From the NCBI GenBank assembly GCA_015179125.1, contig WHVA01000232.1, forward strand, positions 62,001-126,000: 64,000 nucleotides of DNA, read 5' to 3'. Numbering within the stretch: the first letter of the stretch is position 1; each line of letters begins with the position of its first letter. A model generated the notes under the pieces. It saw nothing but the letters and a program-made list of their open reading frames with translations, made no database searches and was not told the DNA's origin. Below are positions 32,784-42,314 of the stretch, piece by piece. The stretch comes from Gautieria morchelliformis (Eukaryota > Basidiomycota > Agaricomycetes > Gomphales > Gomphaceae). The position numbers and the translations under genes were made by a program.

Positions 32784-34377
32784 TGTCATGATTCGTTTAT
32801 TCTGTGAATCATCCCTCAACACACAGTGAATGACCTCGTGAACCGGAGAACGACGTCCCAAACCAGCGAATATCTTGCCAAAATATTTGTCACCATACTG
32901 CTTTCGCATTCGCTATTCACATCATTCCTGCCAGGACACCATGTGTTGGGGCCATCATCCATCATAGAACCCATCATCTGTTAAAATCCCACTCCATGAC
33001 AGACCCACATGCTCAGGATGCATTCGGATAGTGTCAGTTGCAGCCTCCCTGCAGGTTGGACTCAATGGGACTCGTACCACTGCAGGGCAGGATGAATTAG
33101 CTTCACTGAAGTTTTCACTACACAGTTGTCATGACCCATTCATTTCTTGTATCCAGCTATCCCTGTGTTCCCTTTCACCACCACTCTTCCATGTTCGCTC
33201 AGCATCGCTCCATTCACTCTTTGCTCCATTCACTGTTCGCCACATTCGCCAAATGACCATTCACTACTCGCATCATTCGCCAGTAGCCATGCCATCAAAC
33301 ATGATCGACATCCTTTACCTGGATTGATGGTTCATCATTGGTCCTATCATGAATTGCAAGGAGGTGCAGGCTGTCATGACTCATTTATTTCTTGTACCCA
33401 GCTATCCCTGTTTTCCCTTTCACCACTCTTCCATGTTCGCTCATCTTCGTTCCATTCACTCCCCGCTCCATTCGCTATTCGCCACATTCGCCATATGACC
33501 ATTCGCTACTCGCATCATTCACCAGCAGGCACGCCATCAAACACGATCGACATCCTTTACCCGGATTGATGGTTCATCACTGGTCCCATCATCTTCTCAA
33601 CTCAACCCCCTTTGGGTGTTCCTATGGCCCGAATGCATTCGCGGGGCATCCTACCCGTAGGTCATGTGGGATCAACCCAGCAGACGAAGAGTCTGTGCAG
33701 GGTGGTGTATATGCAGGTCCCAAGGCGTGTTTTCGTACATAGGGGCCTTCGCCCTCTTTCCTCTCCGTTGTTTCATGTTCGCACCCCTCTCCCATTCTAT
33801 TGTATGTCTATTTCATCTATTATGTATCCTGACCGCACACCCCTACCCAACCCTGACTCCAGACAGCCTCTTTCCTATTCGCTAGCACCATATGAGCATT
33901 CGGTATAACTAGTTTACATTTGCATGTATATTCTCCAGTTTAATTATCATACGTCCATCTTGTGCAAACTTGACCTTGCTGTGACCATCGTCTTGAGCCT
34001 TCTCCTGTAGATTTCTATCTTCGACCAGAAGAGGACTTAGGCATCACTGGTGAGTTCTCATACTTCATCTTTGTTACCTTAGCTTTCGAGTTATTTTCTG
34101 TGCTGTCAGCGAAGGGCTCCGAAGGAGTGCCTTCGCCGGCGAAAGGATTGTCTCTACTTAGACAACCTTTCCGTGACACCTTGCACGTTACATCGTCAAG
34201 TGCCACGGGCTATTTCGCTATGACTGTAGATCAGGGTGAATTCCTTTCGAGTAACCCTCTTACTTCTTAACCCTTACCTCTTTGGTACTGTTATCTGGGC
34301 GATTCGCTAGATCGCACACGCTATTCGGGCATTCGCCACTAACATGCGATATTAACGCCCAAAATCCAATCTTGACA
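32784..34377 (+). mobile_element. LTR of family A with internally duplicated 5' part
   Basis: It begins TGTCATGATTCG and ends CCAATCTTGACA, flanked by GTCTG at 32779-32783 and 34378-34382, a perfect 5-base target duplication. The start motif TGTCATGA reappears at about 33128 and 33374, each followed by C(C/T)CATT(C/T)ATTTCTTGTA. The first 600 bases therefore contain partial copies of the LTR start in tandem. From 33374 on it matches the copy at 24196. It has no coding region. Confidence 0.8.
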
Positions 34378-34382
34378 GTCTG

Positions 34383-35769
34383 GTTCACACCGGTGCAAAG
34401 ACAAGAAAAGGGGAAGAGGGCAAAAGGGTCAGTAGGGGTAGTCCAAAAGCTGACCTCGGTGCAGAGAATCGCCGCATTCGCCATCACAGGAGCGATGAGG
34501 ACAACAGCCACGGATGTCCTGGAGGCTCATGCCAACATCTTGCCTGTGGAGCTCCTACTGCAGAACGTTTGCTACCGCGCGGCCACCCGACTAGTTGCTC
34601 TACTGAAAAGCCACCCCCACCATCAGCCGGTGCGCTCCTGTGCCAGGCACCTGGTCAAGAGGTACCCCTCCCCTCTGCACCTACTGCTCCACAGCTTCAG
34701 CCTTGTGCTGGACAAATACGAGTCGATCATCCCCTCCCTACAACGGCCAGACGCAGCTCAACACTTTGGCATGGAAATCACAGAGAGCAGGGAGGCCTCT
34801 AAGGATGGGGACAGGGGCGACAGCATGGACATAAAGATATATGTGGACGGCTCTGGGGCAGAGGGAGAGGCGGGGGCGGCTGTGGTGCTATACAGGAGTG
34901 GGAGGAGGATAGTGGCGCTGAGGTACCACCTAGGTTCGCTGACTGATCACACGACATATGAGGCGGAGGCAGTTGGAGTGTCCCTGGCGCTGGAGCTCCT
35001 GTCAAAGGAGAGGGATTTTCGGTCGGCGACCATCCTATTGGACAACCAGGCGGTCATTCAGTGCCATATAAAGCCCAGCCCAGCCCAGCACATCATGGAC
35101 CAGATCAACAATATGGCCAACACAGCAGTTAGACCAACGCAGCGGTGCAAGCTTGAGCTTAGGATCACGTGGATATCAGGACACGATGGGGTAAGGGGCA
35201 ACAAGGTGGCAGACACAGAAACGAAGGAAGCAGCAGGAGGCAACTGCAGCCAAACAGGTGAGTTGCCAGTATACTTGCACGGGGGACCGCTGCCGTGCAG
35301 CATAGCTGCTGCGCGACAACACTTCAGAGCGGGCCTCAGACAAGAATGGAGGAGGCAATGGGAAGCATTGCCCAGATACGCCAGGCTGGCCAAGATTGAC
35401 GATGCCATTCCCTCGGGGAAGTACAATGACATAATGATGGAGTTCACCCGTGCTCAGATGAGTCTGGTCACCCAGCTCCGCACAGGGCATGTCCCACTCA
35501 ACAGCCACCTCCACCGGATCAAGAGGACGGCCTCACCTCTCTGCCCAGCGTGCGGGCAGGCGGACGAAACAGTGCACCATTACCTGTTCGACTGCCACGC
35601 ACATGAGCACGCCAGACACGCGGTAAGAAGGAAGCTGGGCAGCAAAGCAAAGTCAGCAAAGGTACTCCTGGGGAGCAAAAAGGGACTGGTTGCACTGCTA
35701 TGTTTTGCGGCTGCCACGAGACGGATGGCTGGAGTCTTCGGTGATGTCACTTATCATACTGCTAGTTAA
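34383..35769 (+). CDS. LINE ORF2 part 4: RNase H and C-terminal zinc knuckle
   Basis: After the LTR the frame continues WFTPVQRQEKGKRAKGS, then VQKLTSVQRIAAFAITGAMR. An RNase H domain follows with its acidic residues in place (IYVDGSG, YEAEAVG, LLDNQAV, ISGHDGVRGNKVADTE). The C-terminus carries LRTGHVPLNSHLHRI and a CCHC-type cluster CPACGQADETVHHYLFDC, typical of I/Tad LINEs, before the stop at 35767-35769. This part is free of stops and shifts. Downstream 35770-36241 is the 3' untranslated region. Confidence 0.85.
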
Positions 35770-36241
35770 CGACATGACTACCTATCGGACAGATGCTAGC
35801 GGGACAGAGCACAGCGGAGATACCCCACTATCACACCCACACCAACAGCTCGGGAAATGGTGTGGATAGACTTGGCGTGGCGGGGATGGAAGGATCAGGC
35901 CCTTCGCGATGGTCAAGGCGGCACGGCACCACACCATGGGCTTCTCCTTTATTTCTTTTCAGCTGCGGCGCTCTCACATGTCATGCAGCCTCGCTTTGGC
36001 AGCCGAGCACTTACGATTCCAGACATACCACATGTTCCCAACAACTGGGGAGAGAGAATACCTTAGGCGAATGGCCTCAAGGAGACCGGGCCGATGGGGG
36101 AGTAGGACCGTCGTCGGTGCAGCCGCCCGCCTGGGGATGCAGCAGGCAGGGAGCCTCAGGGAGCGAGGAGGAAGGCCCACCCTGTTATAGGTACTTTGCA
36201 TGTAGCGACCACCATAGGATTTCCTGAGGTCGTAAAAAATG

Positions 36242-36244
36242 ATG

Positions 36245-36271
<27 letters not shown>
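36242..36271 (+). other. Poly(A) tail of the LINE
   Basis: A run of nearly 30 A, preceded by AAAAAATGATG, closes the LINE. The next base belongs to hAT transposase sequence read on the opposite strand. Confidence 0.85.
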
Positions 36272-36272
<1 letters not shown>

Positions 36273-36275
<3 letters not shown>

Positions 36276-36717
36276 GAATGGCCTCCCAATCCTTGGTCAA
36301 AAGCTCCAGGTGTTGCAACTCCCTGTGCTTGGCCACATAATTGTTGATAACACCTGTGTACTTTACTGTGTGCCCTGACATTGTGGTGAGTGTGGGCAAG
36401 AACAGAAAAGAGGTAACTTACAAAACATTTGGTGTGTAGATGACCAATGTGTCACCACATCAAGGATAAGCATCTTTTTAGCCTCACCAAGCAGCTGAGC
36501 CCCTTTAGTGAGATCCATCTCTGAGAACAAGGCCTGGCATCACTGTGGGCTGCTTCTAACGGCCTTGGTAATTTGTTGAAGCTTATTTACCCAAGTTGGG
36601 TTGTCATTACAATACTAATCAGGCATTTCAAGATATACTTTGGTGACAGCTGTGAGTGTGCCATGTAATGCGAGCTGACCATCTTCTTCTGATGACCCCT
36701 GGCCATTGCCTAGTCCC
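36273..36717 (-). pseudogene. Third hAT transposase remnant
   Basis: Reading minus from 36717, pieces of hAT protein appear: QLALHGTLTAVTKVYLEMPD, then LGEAKKMLILDVVTHWSSTH, an intron, and then INNYVAKHRELQHLELLTKD. HWSSTH stands for the usual RWSST motif, an Arg-to-His (CpG) change. Two in-frame stops precede it. Both sides are cut: by the LINE on the left and an LTR of family A on the right. Confidence 0.7.
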
Positions 36718-37560
36718 TGTCATGATTGGGTTTTAGGCATTAATATCGTGTATTAGTGAACACAATGAATGCCTGAGTGGCTTGTGCAACAAAGTGTGTA
36801 GTTTGGCAAATAAGATGAACCAATAAATGTTCAGAAGGTAAGAGGGCTGCCCAAACGGAGCTTGCCCTATCTATAGCCGTAGCGAAATAGTACTTGACAA
36901 TGTAATGTACAAGGTCTCACGGAAAAGTTGTCTAGTAGTAACAATCCTTTCGCCAACAGCACGGATAATGATATGAAGGCTAAGGTAATGAAGGTGAAGT
37001 ACAAAAACTCACCAGTGGTGCGTAAGTCCTCCTCTGGTCCAAGATAGGAGTCTATAGAAGAGGGCTCAAGACGATAGTCACAGTGAGGTCAAGTTTTGCA
37101 CAAGATAGATGTATGATAATTGAACTGCAGAATATACATGCGAATGCAAACTACTTATACCAAATGCTCATATGATATCAGTGAATAGGAAAGAGGCTGT
37201 TGTGAGTCAGGGTTGGATAGGGAGGGTGCAGTCAGGATACAAATAGATGAAACACATATAAAATAGAACTAGGGAGCAGTGCAAACATGAAACGATGGAG
37301 AGAAAAGAGGATAAAGGTACCGATGTAAGAAAACACGCCTTGCGACCTGCATACATGTTACCCTGCACAGACTCTTGGTCTGCTGAGTTGATCCCACATG
37401 ATCTACAGGTAGAACATCCTGTGAATGCACCCCGGCCATAGGAATGCCCAAAGGGGGTTGAATCAGGAGGATGATGGGGCCAGTGAATCATCACACTGGG
37501 TAAGGGATGTCTATCATGTTTGATGGTGGGGCTACTGGGGAATTGTAAGATGGTGAATCT
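36718..37560 (-). mobile_element. LTR of family A in inverted orientation, incomplete
   Basis: From 36718 (TGTCATGATTGGGTTTTAGG, then CATTAATATCG) the complement of family A can be followed: the shared words for GATCAACTCAGCAGAC, the GATGATTCACTGG region and CATCAAACATGATAGACATC are recognisable to about 37530. The outer end is not clear and no target duplication was found. Compared with the other copies there are many G-to-A and C-to-T differences. Confidence 0.65.
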
Positions 37561-37774
37561 TATGGCCTTGTGTCACAAGGGCAAGTGGAACTCAACCAAT
37601 ATGTGGTAATTCCGTGTGCTACATAGTGACAGTTGTAAGGTAAGATCTGGGGAACCACCACACGGTTCCCATGCAAGAACTATACAGTGATTATCTAAGC
37701 AATCCAGTAGCGCGCATTGCCTTAAGAGCAATGCAGGTAAATAGCGTATTTACACCCTCCCCCTTATGGACAAC

Positions 37775-38419
37775 TCATACTTCCTCATATATGGACCTGG
37801 TGAGGTCCTCGGAGTCCACATCCGACATTGGTATGTTGGTGTACCGGGCCGGCGGTGGACGTGGGTCCGCCAGGAGCTCCACGTCGCCGGCGGGTACATG
37901 GGGCGTGGAGTTGATGCCCATGTCCTGCCGGAAGGTCACTTCAGCAACCGTATCAGCGACTGGTGAGGGGCCGCATGTAACAGCTAGCTCCTGGTCTAGC
38001 TGTGCGTGAGCGGCGGCTGATGCTTCTTTCGCCGCAAGCGCCACCATCTGCAGTCTCTCCTGCCTTTTGTCGACCCACGTTGGCCACACCATGTATATGG
38101 CAGTGCCAACATCCTTCTCTGCCAACTGGATGCGGTTGGCATCGGTGGCAGTGTTTAGGTGTGCTGCGAACAACACGCAGTTGTCACACCCATCTGGATG
38201 GACGATGGCCAGGCCATTCCTCCATCCCAACGTCGTCCAGTGCTCCTCTGTTGCGGTCGGAGCACTGAGGATTGCTGCGGCCCCCTGCTTGGGGGCCATG
38301 GGCGGCGTTGCAGACGTCGAGTGATCGATGTCCATTCCATCTTTGGCTGTCATCACCTGGATGAGGTCGCCTGCTGGCGCGCCAGGTACGGCGGCGTGAA
38401 TAAGGACAGCACACCCCAT
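37775..38419 (-). CDS. Uncharacterised open frame next to gypsy remnants
   Basis: A 214-codon open frame has protein-like composition, with HWTTLGWRNGLAIVHPDGCD, AIYMVWPTWVDKRQERLQMV and an Ala/Gln-rich helix. No family was recognised. It starts close to 38395, where the plus-strand frame also becomes protein-like, so a junction between two fragments seems to lie there. The stretch 37560-37770 upstream holds nothing I can name. Confidence 0.4.
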   Translation of the reverse strand: MGCAVLIHAAVPGAPAGDLIQVMTAKDGMDIDHSTSATPPMAPKQGAAAILSAPTATEEHWTTLGWRNGLAIVHPDGCDNCVLFAAHLNTATDANRIQLAEKDVGTAIYMVWPTWVDKRQERLQMVALAAKEASAAAHAQLDQELAVTCGPSPVADTVAEVTFRQDMGINSTPHVPAGDVELLADPRPPPARYTNIPMSDVDSEDLTRSIYEEV

Positions 38420-39039
38420 ATCGAGGAGTTCATTCAGCGCGAACTATCCAGAACGATGTTTGGTGTGCCTGCCCAAATAACGCCACTCAGTCAGGAAGGT
38501 GCAGTTGATGACGCGCGACCTGAGAGATGATATTGGTGCCTGAAGGATGATATCAGGGCCCTCGACAACGCACTCGAGGCCAAGCGTGGCAAAACACGGG
38601 ACCTGGGAAAACTGGTCCAGGACCTGCAGCGCAAGCTCGCGAAAACAAAGCGAGCAGAACTCACCCCAAGACCAGTGGCGGGCTCATCGTCCCGTGTACT
38701 AAAACAGGGTTGGCGGATCGAATCATCGCCCCTAACCCCAACCTGGGTCAACCTGCGCCAGGCCTCAAGGCGTGGATCACCAGCCCACCCAGCCTGTCAT
38801 TTGCGGGCCCCAGCGAGCCCCCAGCGTCGTCAGTCAACATCCTGGAGGGCTTCTACTCGGACAATCCAGATCTCGAGCACTACGGTCTGGACCGCCCACG
38901 GCACATCTCAAATAAAAGACATGCCATCGTGACATATGACCCCATTGGTGACCTGCGCCTTCGAGAGAAGATGATGGGGGTGATGGTGGTTGCTTCTCAA
39001 GAAGCGATGCGCCTCGGAAAGATCCAGGGCGAAAATTAA
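38395..39039 (+). pseudogene. Uncharacterised coiled-coil protein fragment, maybe gag-like
   Basis: The plus frame reads STPHIEEFIQRELSRTMFGV, then after a TGA (AGA TGA TAT near 38528) continues DDIRALDNALEAKRGKTRDL, LVQDLQRKLAKTKRAEL, a probable coiled coil. After a frame change near 38710 it reads LKAWITSPPSLSFAGPSEPP and YDPIGDLRLREKMMGVMVVA to the stop at 39039. It converges on gypsy integrase sequence. Its function is unknown; a retroelement gag-like origin is only a guess from the company it keeps. Confidence 0.4.
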
Positions 39040-39084
39040 AGCGACGCCATCGGCAGGGCCCGGTGTCTCACGTGATCTGCATGT

Positions 39085-39588
39085 GACCTACGTGACCTGG
39101 TGTCTTGTAGGCAGGTCGTGTGGTTTATTCACGCCGTGGAGCTCTAGGTAGTGATCTAGAGCTTCCAGGTCCTTGCACGCTGACATGGGCTCCCATGTCA
39201 CGTCGCCCAGGGTCCATCGGACCTGCAGTTCCAGGTCCTTGGAATTTATCCATCTATGGGATAAAATTTCGTCGACGAGCCATTCCTCTTCATCGTTCGT
39301 GCTGAAGTCATAGAACGACTTTGCTTCTTGATGGGGGAATAAGTCATCATTGTTGGCCTGGTACCGTCATACGAGGCTGGTGTGGAAGACAGGTGTGACA
39401 CACCTGTTCTTCAATTTTTCTGGTAGCTCAAGAGTTACCGTCGAGGCCTCGTTGGGGGCCTTGATCACGTGATATGGTCCAATGTATCGCAGCATCAGTT
39501 TCCTGGCCCTTCCTTTGGGCAGTGTCAGGTTCTGGATGGATAGATATACGTGGTGGCCAACCGCGTATGTGTCACTATCCTGGTGTTT
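39085..39588 (-). pseudogene. Ty3/gypsy integrase C-terminus with chromodomain-like end
   Basis: Minus-strand translation gives DTYAVGHHVYLSIQNLTLPK, KLMLRYIGPYHVIKAPNEAS, LPEKLKNRCVTPVFHTSLV, a stop, RYQANNDDLF, then EEWLVDEILSHRW and VRWTLGDVTWEP. This is the GPY/F region and a chromodomain-like tail. The stop (TGA at 39367-39369) fits CGA to TGA. The rest of pol is missing; the poly(A) end of a LINE abuts at 39590. Confidence 0.75.
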
Positions 39589-40360
39589 CTTTTTTTTTTT
39601 TTTTTTTTTTTATAATCCAATTTTATGTCTTTTGGGGAATTGCCCTATGTAAGACGGTTTCCACAAATCGCCTGTCTACATGGTTTGCTAACTACCCTAT
39701 CTTTCTCTATCTCCACTTGTGCAGCATGGGCGAAGCCCTGTGCAAGTCCATGCCTGTGTGAGCGAGGAGTGAGTTTTGCGCTTAGCGCAGATGTGCCCCT
39801 GTCTTCGTTCTTGTTATCGTGTCTCTCCCTCTTTCTGCACAAGCGTCAAGTCTCTGTGTGTTTTGGTGAATCTTCTGGTGTCATGTAGGTATCTGAACAG
39901 GTGTGTCATAGCCTTTGGCCTGCCTAGCAAGGTGTGTGCTGACGTTGCTGCCCTCCTGAGTCCACGCTGTAGATTTTTCCTTTGCTCCTTGTAGGCCGGG
40001 AACCTGAACAGAAAGTGATGCACCGTTTCGTTCGCTCATGCGCATGCTGGGCACATGGGCGTGTCAGCTCTGCCGATCTTGTGCAAGTGCTTGTTTAGGG
40101 GTACGTGTCCTGTTCTGAGCTGTATCAGAATGCTGGCATGTCTGCGTGGGAGCTCGTGGCTAAGTCTAGCGAAAGCTGTGGAGGACATCGAGGGGTCTAT
40201 CCTGTGTGCGTTCTTGGCTCGTGGGGACCTGGAAAACGCGGCTTTGGCCTCTCTCTGGAGGAACTTCCGGTATCTCTGAATCTCTGCCGCTCTGCTCCTC
40301 GGTAGGGTTCCCCTGCAGTCAATGAGGATCAATCTCTCCTCACTTGAATCCCCTTTCGCC

Positions 40361-41614
40361 CAGTAATACACCGTTCACTGGGGCCAGTGCCGCCCGGCAC
40401 CAACCGCCGCTGACTTTCGGCCATCAATGGTGGCAATTACCATTTGCAGCACTCGCGCCCACTCCCACCCACCCCCCATCTGCACCACGCGCTGTTGCGC
40501 GTTGTCACACAATGCGTGGCACCGTGGTTCACCACGTCCCATCGAACGTCGCTCGCACCCAACGCTAAGGGGCCGCCATTGGTGCACCCTCGAGTTCCAC
40601 AAGGAAACTCATACCCACTCGCTCCCCCTCTCAGGTGAGCGATGCTATCTAACGTTCAGCGCTGAGACTCACCTGCCTCACCTGCCCTTGGCCTCACTCC
40701 CTGTAGCCCGCCGCCCCCTCGCGCTCGACATCATATCCCAGTCATTGTCGCTCGCCGTCCACTCGCGCTTCAGGTGAGCGATGTTATCTAATGTTCAGCG
40801 CTGAGACTCACCTGCCTCACCTGCCCTTGGCCTCCCTCCCTGTACCCCGCTGCCCCCTTGCGCTCGACACCGTATCCTGGTCATTGTCGCTCGCCGTCCA
40901 CTCGCATTCCACCCTGCGATCCACCACTCAGCAATGCTCCCTGTCCACATAGGCCACAGCCTCGACCATCATTTCCGAGTCGGGCCGCACGCGGGGGGGA
41001 TGGGAACTTCTTTGCATGTACAGAGAGTAGAGTCACGACACGGGTCCCGTGTCACATGCTCCATCCTCGCCCATGGAGAATCGCCCAAGCCCATGGCTTA
41101 TGGGTCGACAGCCTTGTTCCAGGCTTCTACACCTTCCTTCATTTCGCACTGAGCATATTTGTTCTTAACTGAACTGAATGGCGTGCCTAGTAATTGCAAT
41201 TCAGTTCAGATAACATAGATTGGGAACAAATATCTCAGAAATTTATGGCGTATGATAGACTATTCTACGATCTGCAAGGTCACTAAAAGTCTTGGCAGAC
41301 TATGCTAGGACAGATCATAATGCCCCTGTCATGATCAATACATGTATTATGCTTCCCTCTGGGTGGCATAATGAGTACAAACGGGCACGCCCGCCATCCG
41401 TCAGCAATATGCACTATTTATCAGTGGTGGGTAGTACTCACCGCAGGCCACATGGTGTGTGGCTACCCTGCATCGGTGTTCGAGGCCGTGAGGTACAGGC
41501 CGGCCGTGGACAGTATGAGTCAGCACTGCTGCACACCGGTGGCCAGCGCTGTGCAGCGGCGATTACCACCGTTTAGCACCACGCGGCGCTAACCCCTGTG
41601 AACCGTGTATAACT
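40361..41614. mobile_element. MULE-like non-autonomous element with 9-base target duplication
   Basis: The 1.25-kb insertion splits a LINE RNase H codon stretch (KRAAKG). Both sides carry CCTTTCGCC (40352-40360 and 41615-41623), an exact 9-base duplication. The ends are inverted: AGTAATACACCGTTCACTGG on the left and the complement of CCCCTGTGAACCGTGTATAACT on the right, about 85% alike over 22 bases. A 9-base duplication points to Mutator-like elements. It codes for nothing recognisable and contains a 139-base tandem duplication. Confidence 0.8.
40633..40912 (+). repeat. 139-base tandem duplication inside the MULE-like element
   Basis: The block starting CAGGTGAGCGATG(C/T)TATCTAA near 40633 and ending GCTCGCCGTCCACTCGC repeats once directly, with the second copy from about 40771. 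The two copies differ at about a dozen positions, mostly C/T. Confidence 0.85.
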
Positions 41615-41863
41615 CCTTTCGCCGCCCTTTTTTCCTCTTCGTCCACTCTCTCATCCCCCTCTATCCCCTCCTGTCCTGGTACCCACTTCATCACTACCTT
41701 TACTCCCGGTTGTTGCTCCATTACTCCTTGTATTTGCCTGTGCAGGGCGTTCACCAAATATTGCGCTGGTATCGCCTTCTCGCGCCTCGTGGTCTGCAGG
41801 GCCGCCTGGTTGTCGGTTGCGATAACGTATCTTGTCCCTCTTGGAGGATATTCATAATGGTTA

Positions 41864-42186
41864 TGTAATACAGCATATATGAGTATATAATATATACTAT
41901 AAGAGTATTAATAACAACATATAGGAATATATAGTAGTATTTATAAGGAGAATAATAGATGTTATTAGAGGATTCTGTATATATATATTTAAACATCTCG
42001 AAGATATATATACATATGAGAGAGTATTAGACTACAAGATAGAGTAACAGATACTTGGAGAGATACTTGTAACAGATATGAGTTGGAGTATTAGTATGAC
42101 TAGTTACAATGAGAGAGTATTAGACTACCATATGGAGTAATAGTAGTTGTCTAGATATTTGTAATATATATGATTAGTTATAATGA
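41864..42186. repeat. AT-rich stretch with short repeats
   Basis: Mostly AT dinucleotide-rich sequence (TATATA, GTATAATATATAC). The words GAGAGAGTATTAGACTAC and AGATACTTG occur twice each. No gene. It is the target into which Helitron A inserted, on the 3' side of its CTAG end. Confidence 0.7.
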
Positions 42187-42314
42187 CTAGCCAATAGACC
42201 TGTGCTTCGCACCGGGTTATTTAGGGTTAACATTGCACATGGGTAGTTAATAGAATCAAAGAATTATTTGGTGAAATGCAACTACATACATTAAATACAA
42301 ATGGAAATACATAT

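Larger units (their letters stand above)
25197..36271 (+). mobile_element. LINE (Tad/I-like), about 5.2 kb, split by four insertions
   Basis: The element runs from a truncated ORF1 through endonuclease, reverse transcriptase, RNase H and a C-terminal zinc knuckle to a poly(A) tail at about 36242-36271. It is interrupted at 26144-27710, 28252-30469, 31870-32359 and 32784-34377. Removing each insertion with one copy of its 5-base target duplication restores the reading frame at each of the first three junctions checked in translation. Summed length without insertions is about 5,186 bases. The 3' end lies in a hAT remnant. No target duplication of the LINE itself was found because its 5' end is lost. 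Confidence 0.85.
39590..41860 (-). mobile_element. LINE remnant, 5' truncated, split by a MULE-like element
   Basis: The poly(T) run at 39590-39611 is the poly(A) tail of a minus-strand LINE. Its C-terminal coding part lies at 40360-39814 (RSRAAEIQRYRKFLQREAKA; ILIQLRTGHVPLNKHLHKIG; CPACA, stop, ANETVHHFLF). The RNase H core lies beyond an insertion, at 41850-41615 (IATDNQAALQTT; MKWVPGQEGIEGDERVDEE). The TGA at 40036-40038 interrupts the zinc knuckle and fits CGA to TGA. Family features match the LINE at 25-36 kb, but the sequences are clearly different. The 5' part is lost at the AT-rich stretch beginning near 41864. Confidence 0.75.
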
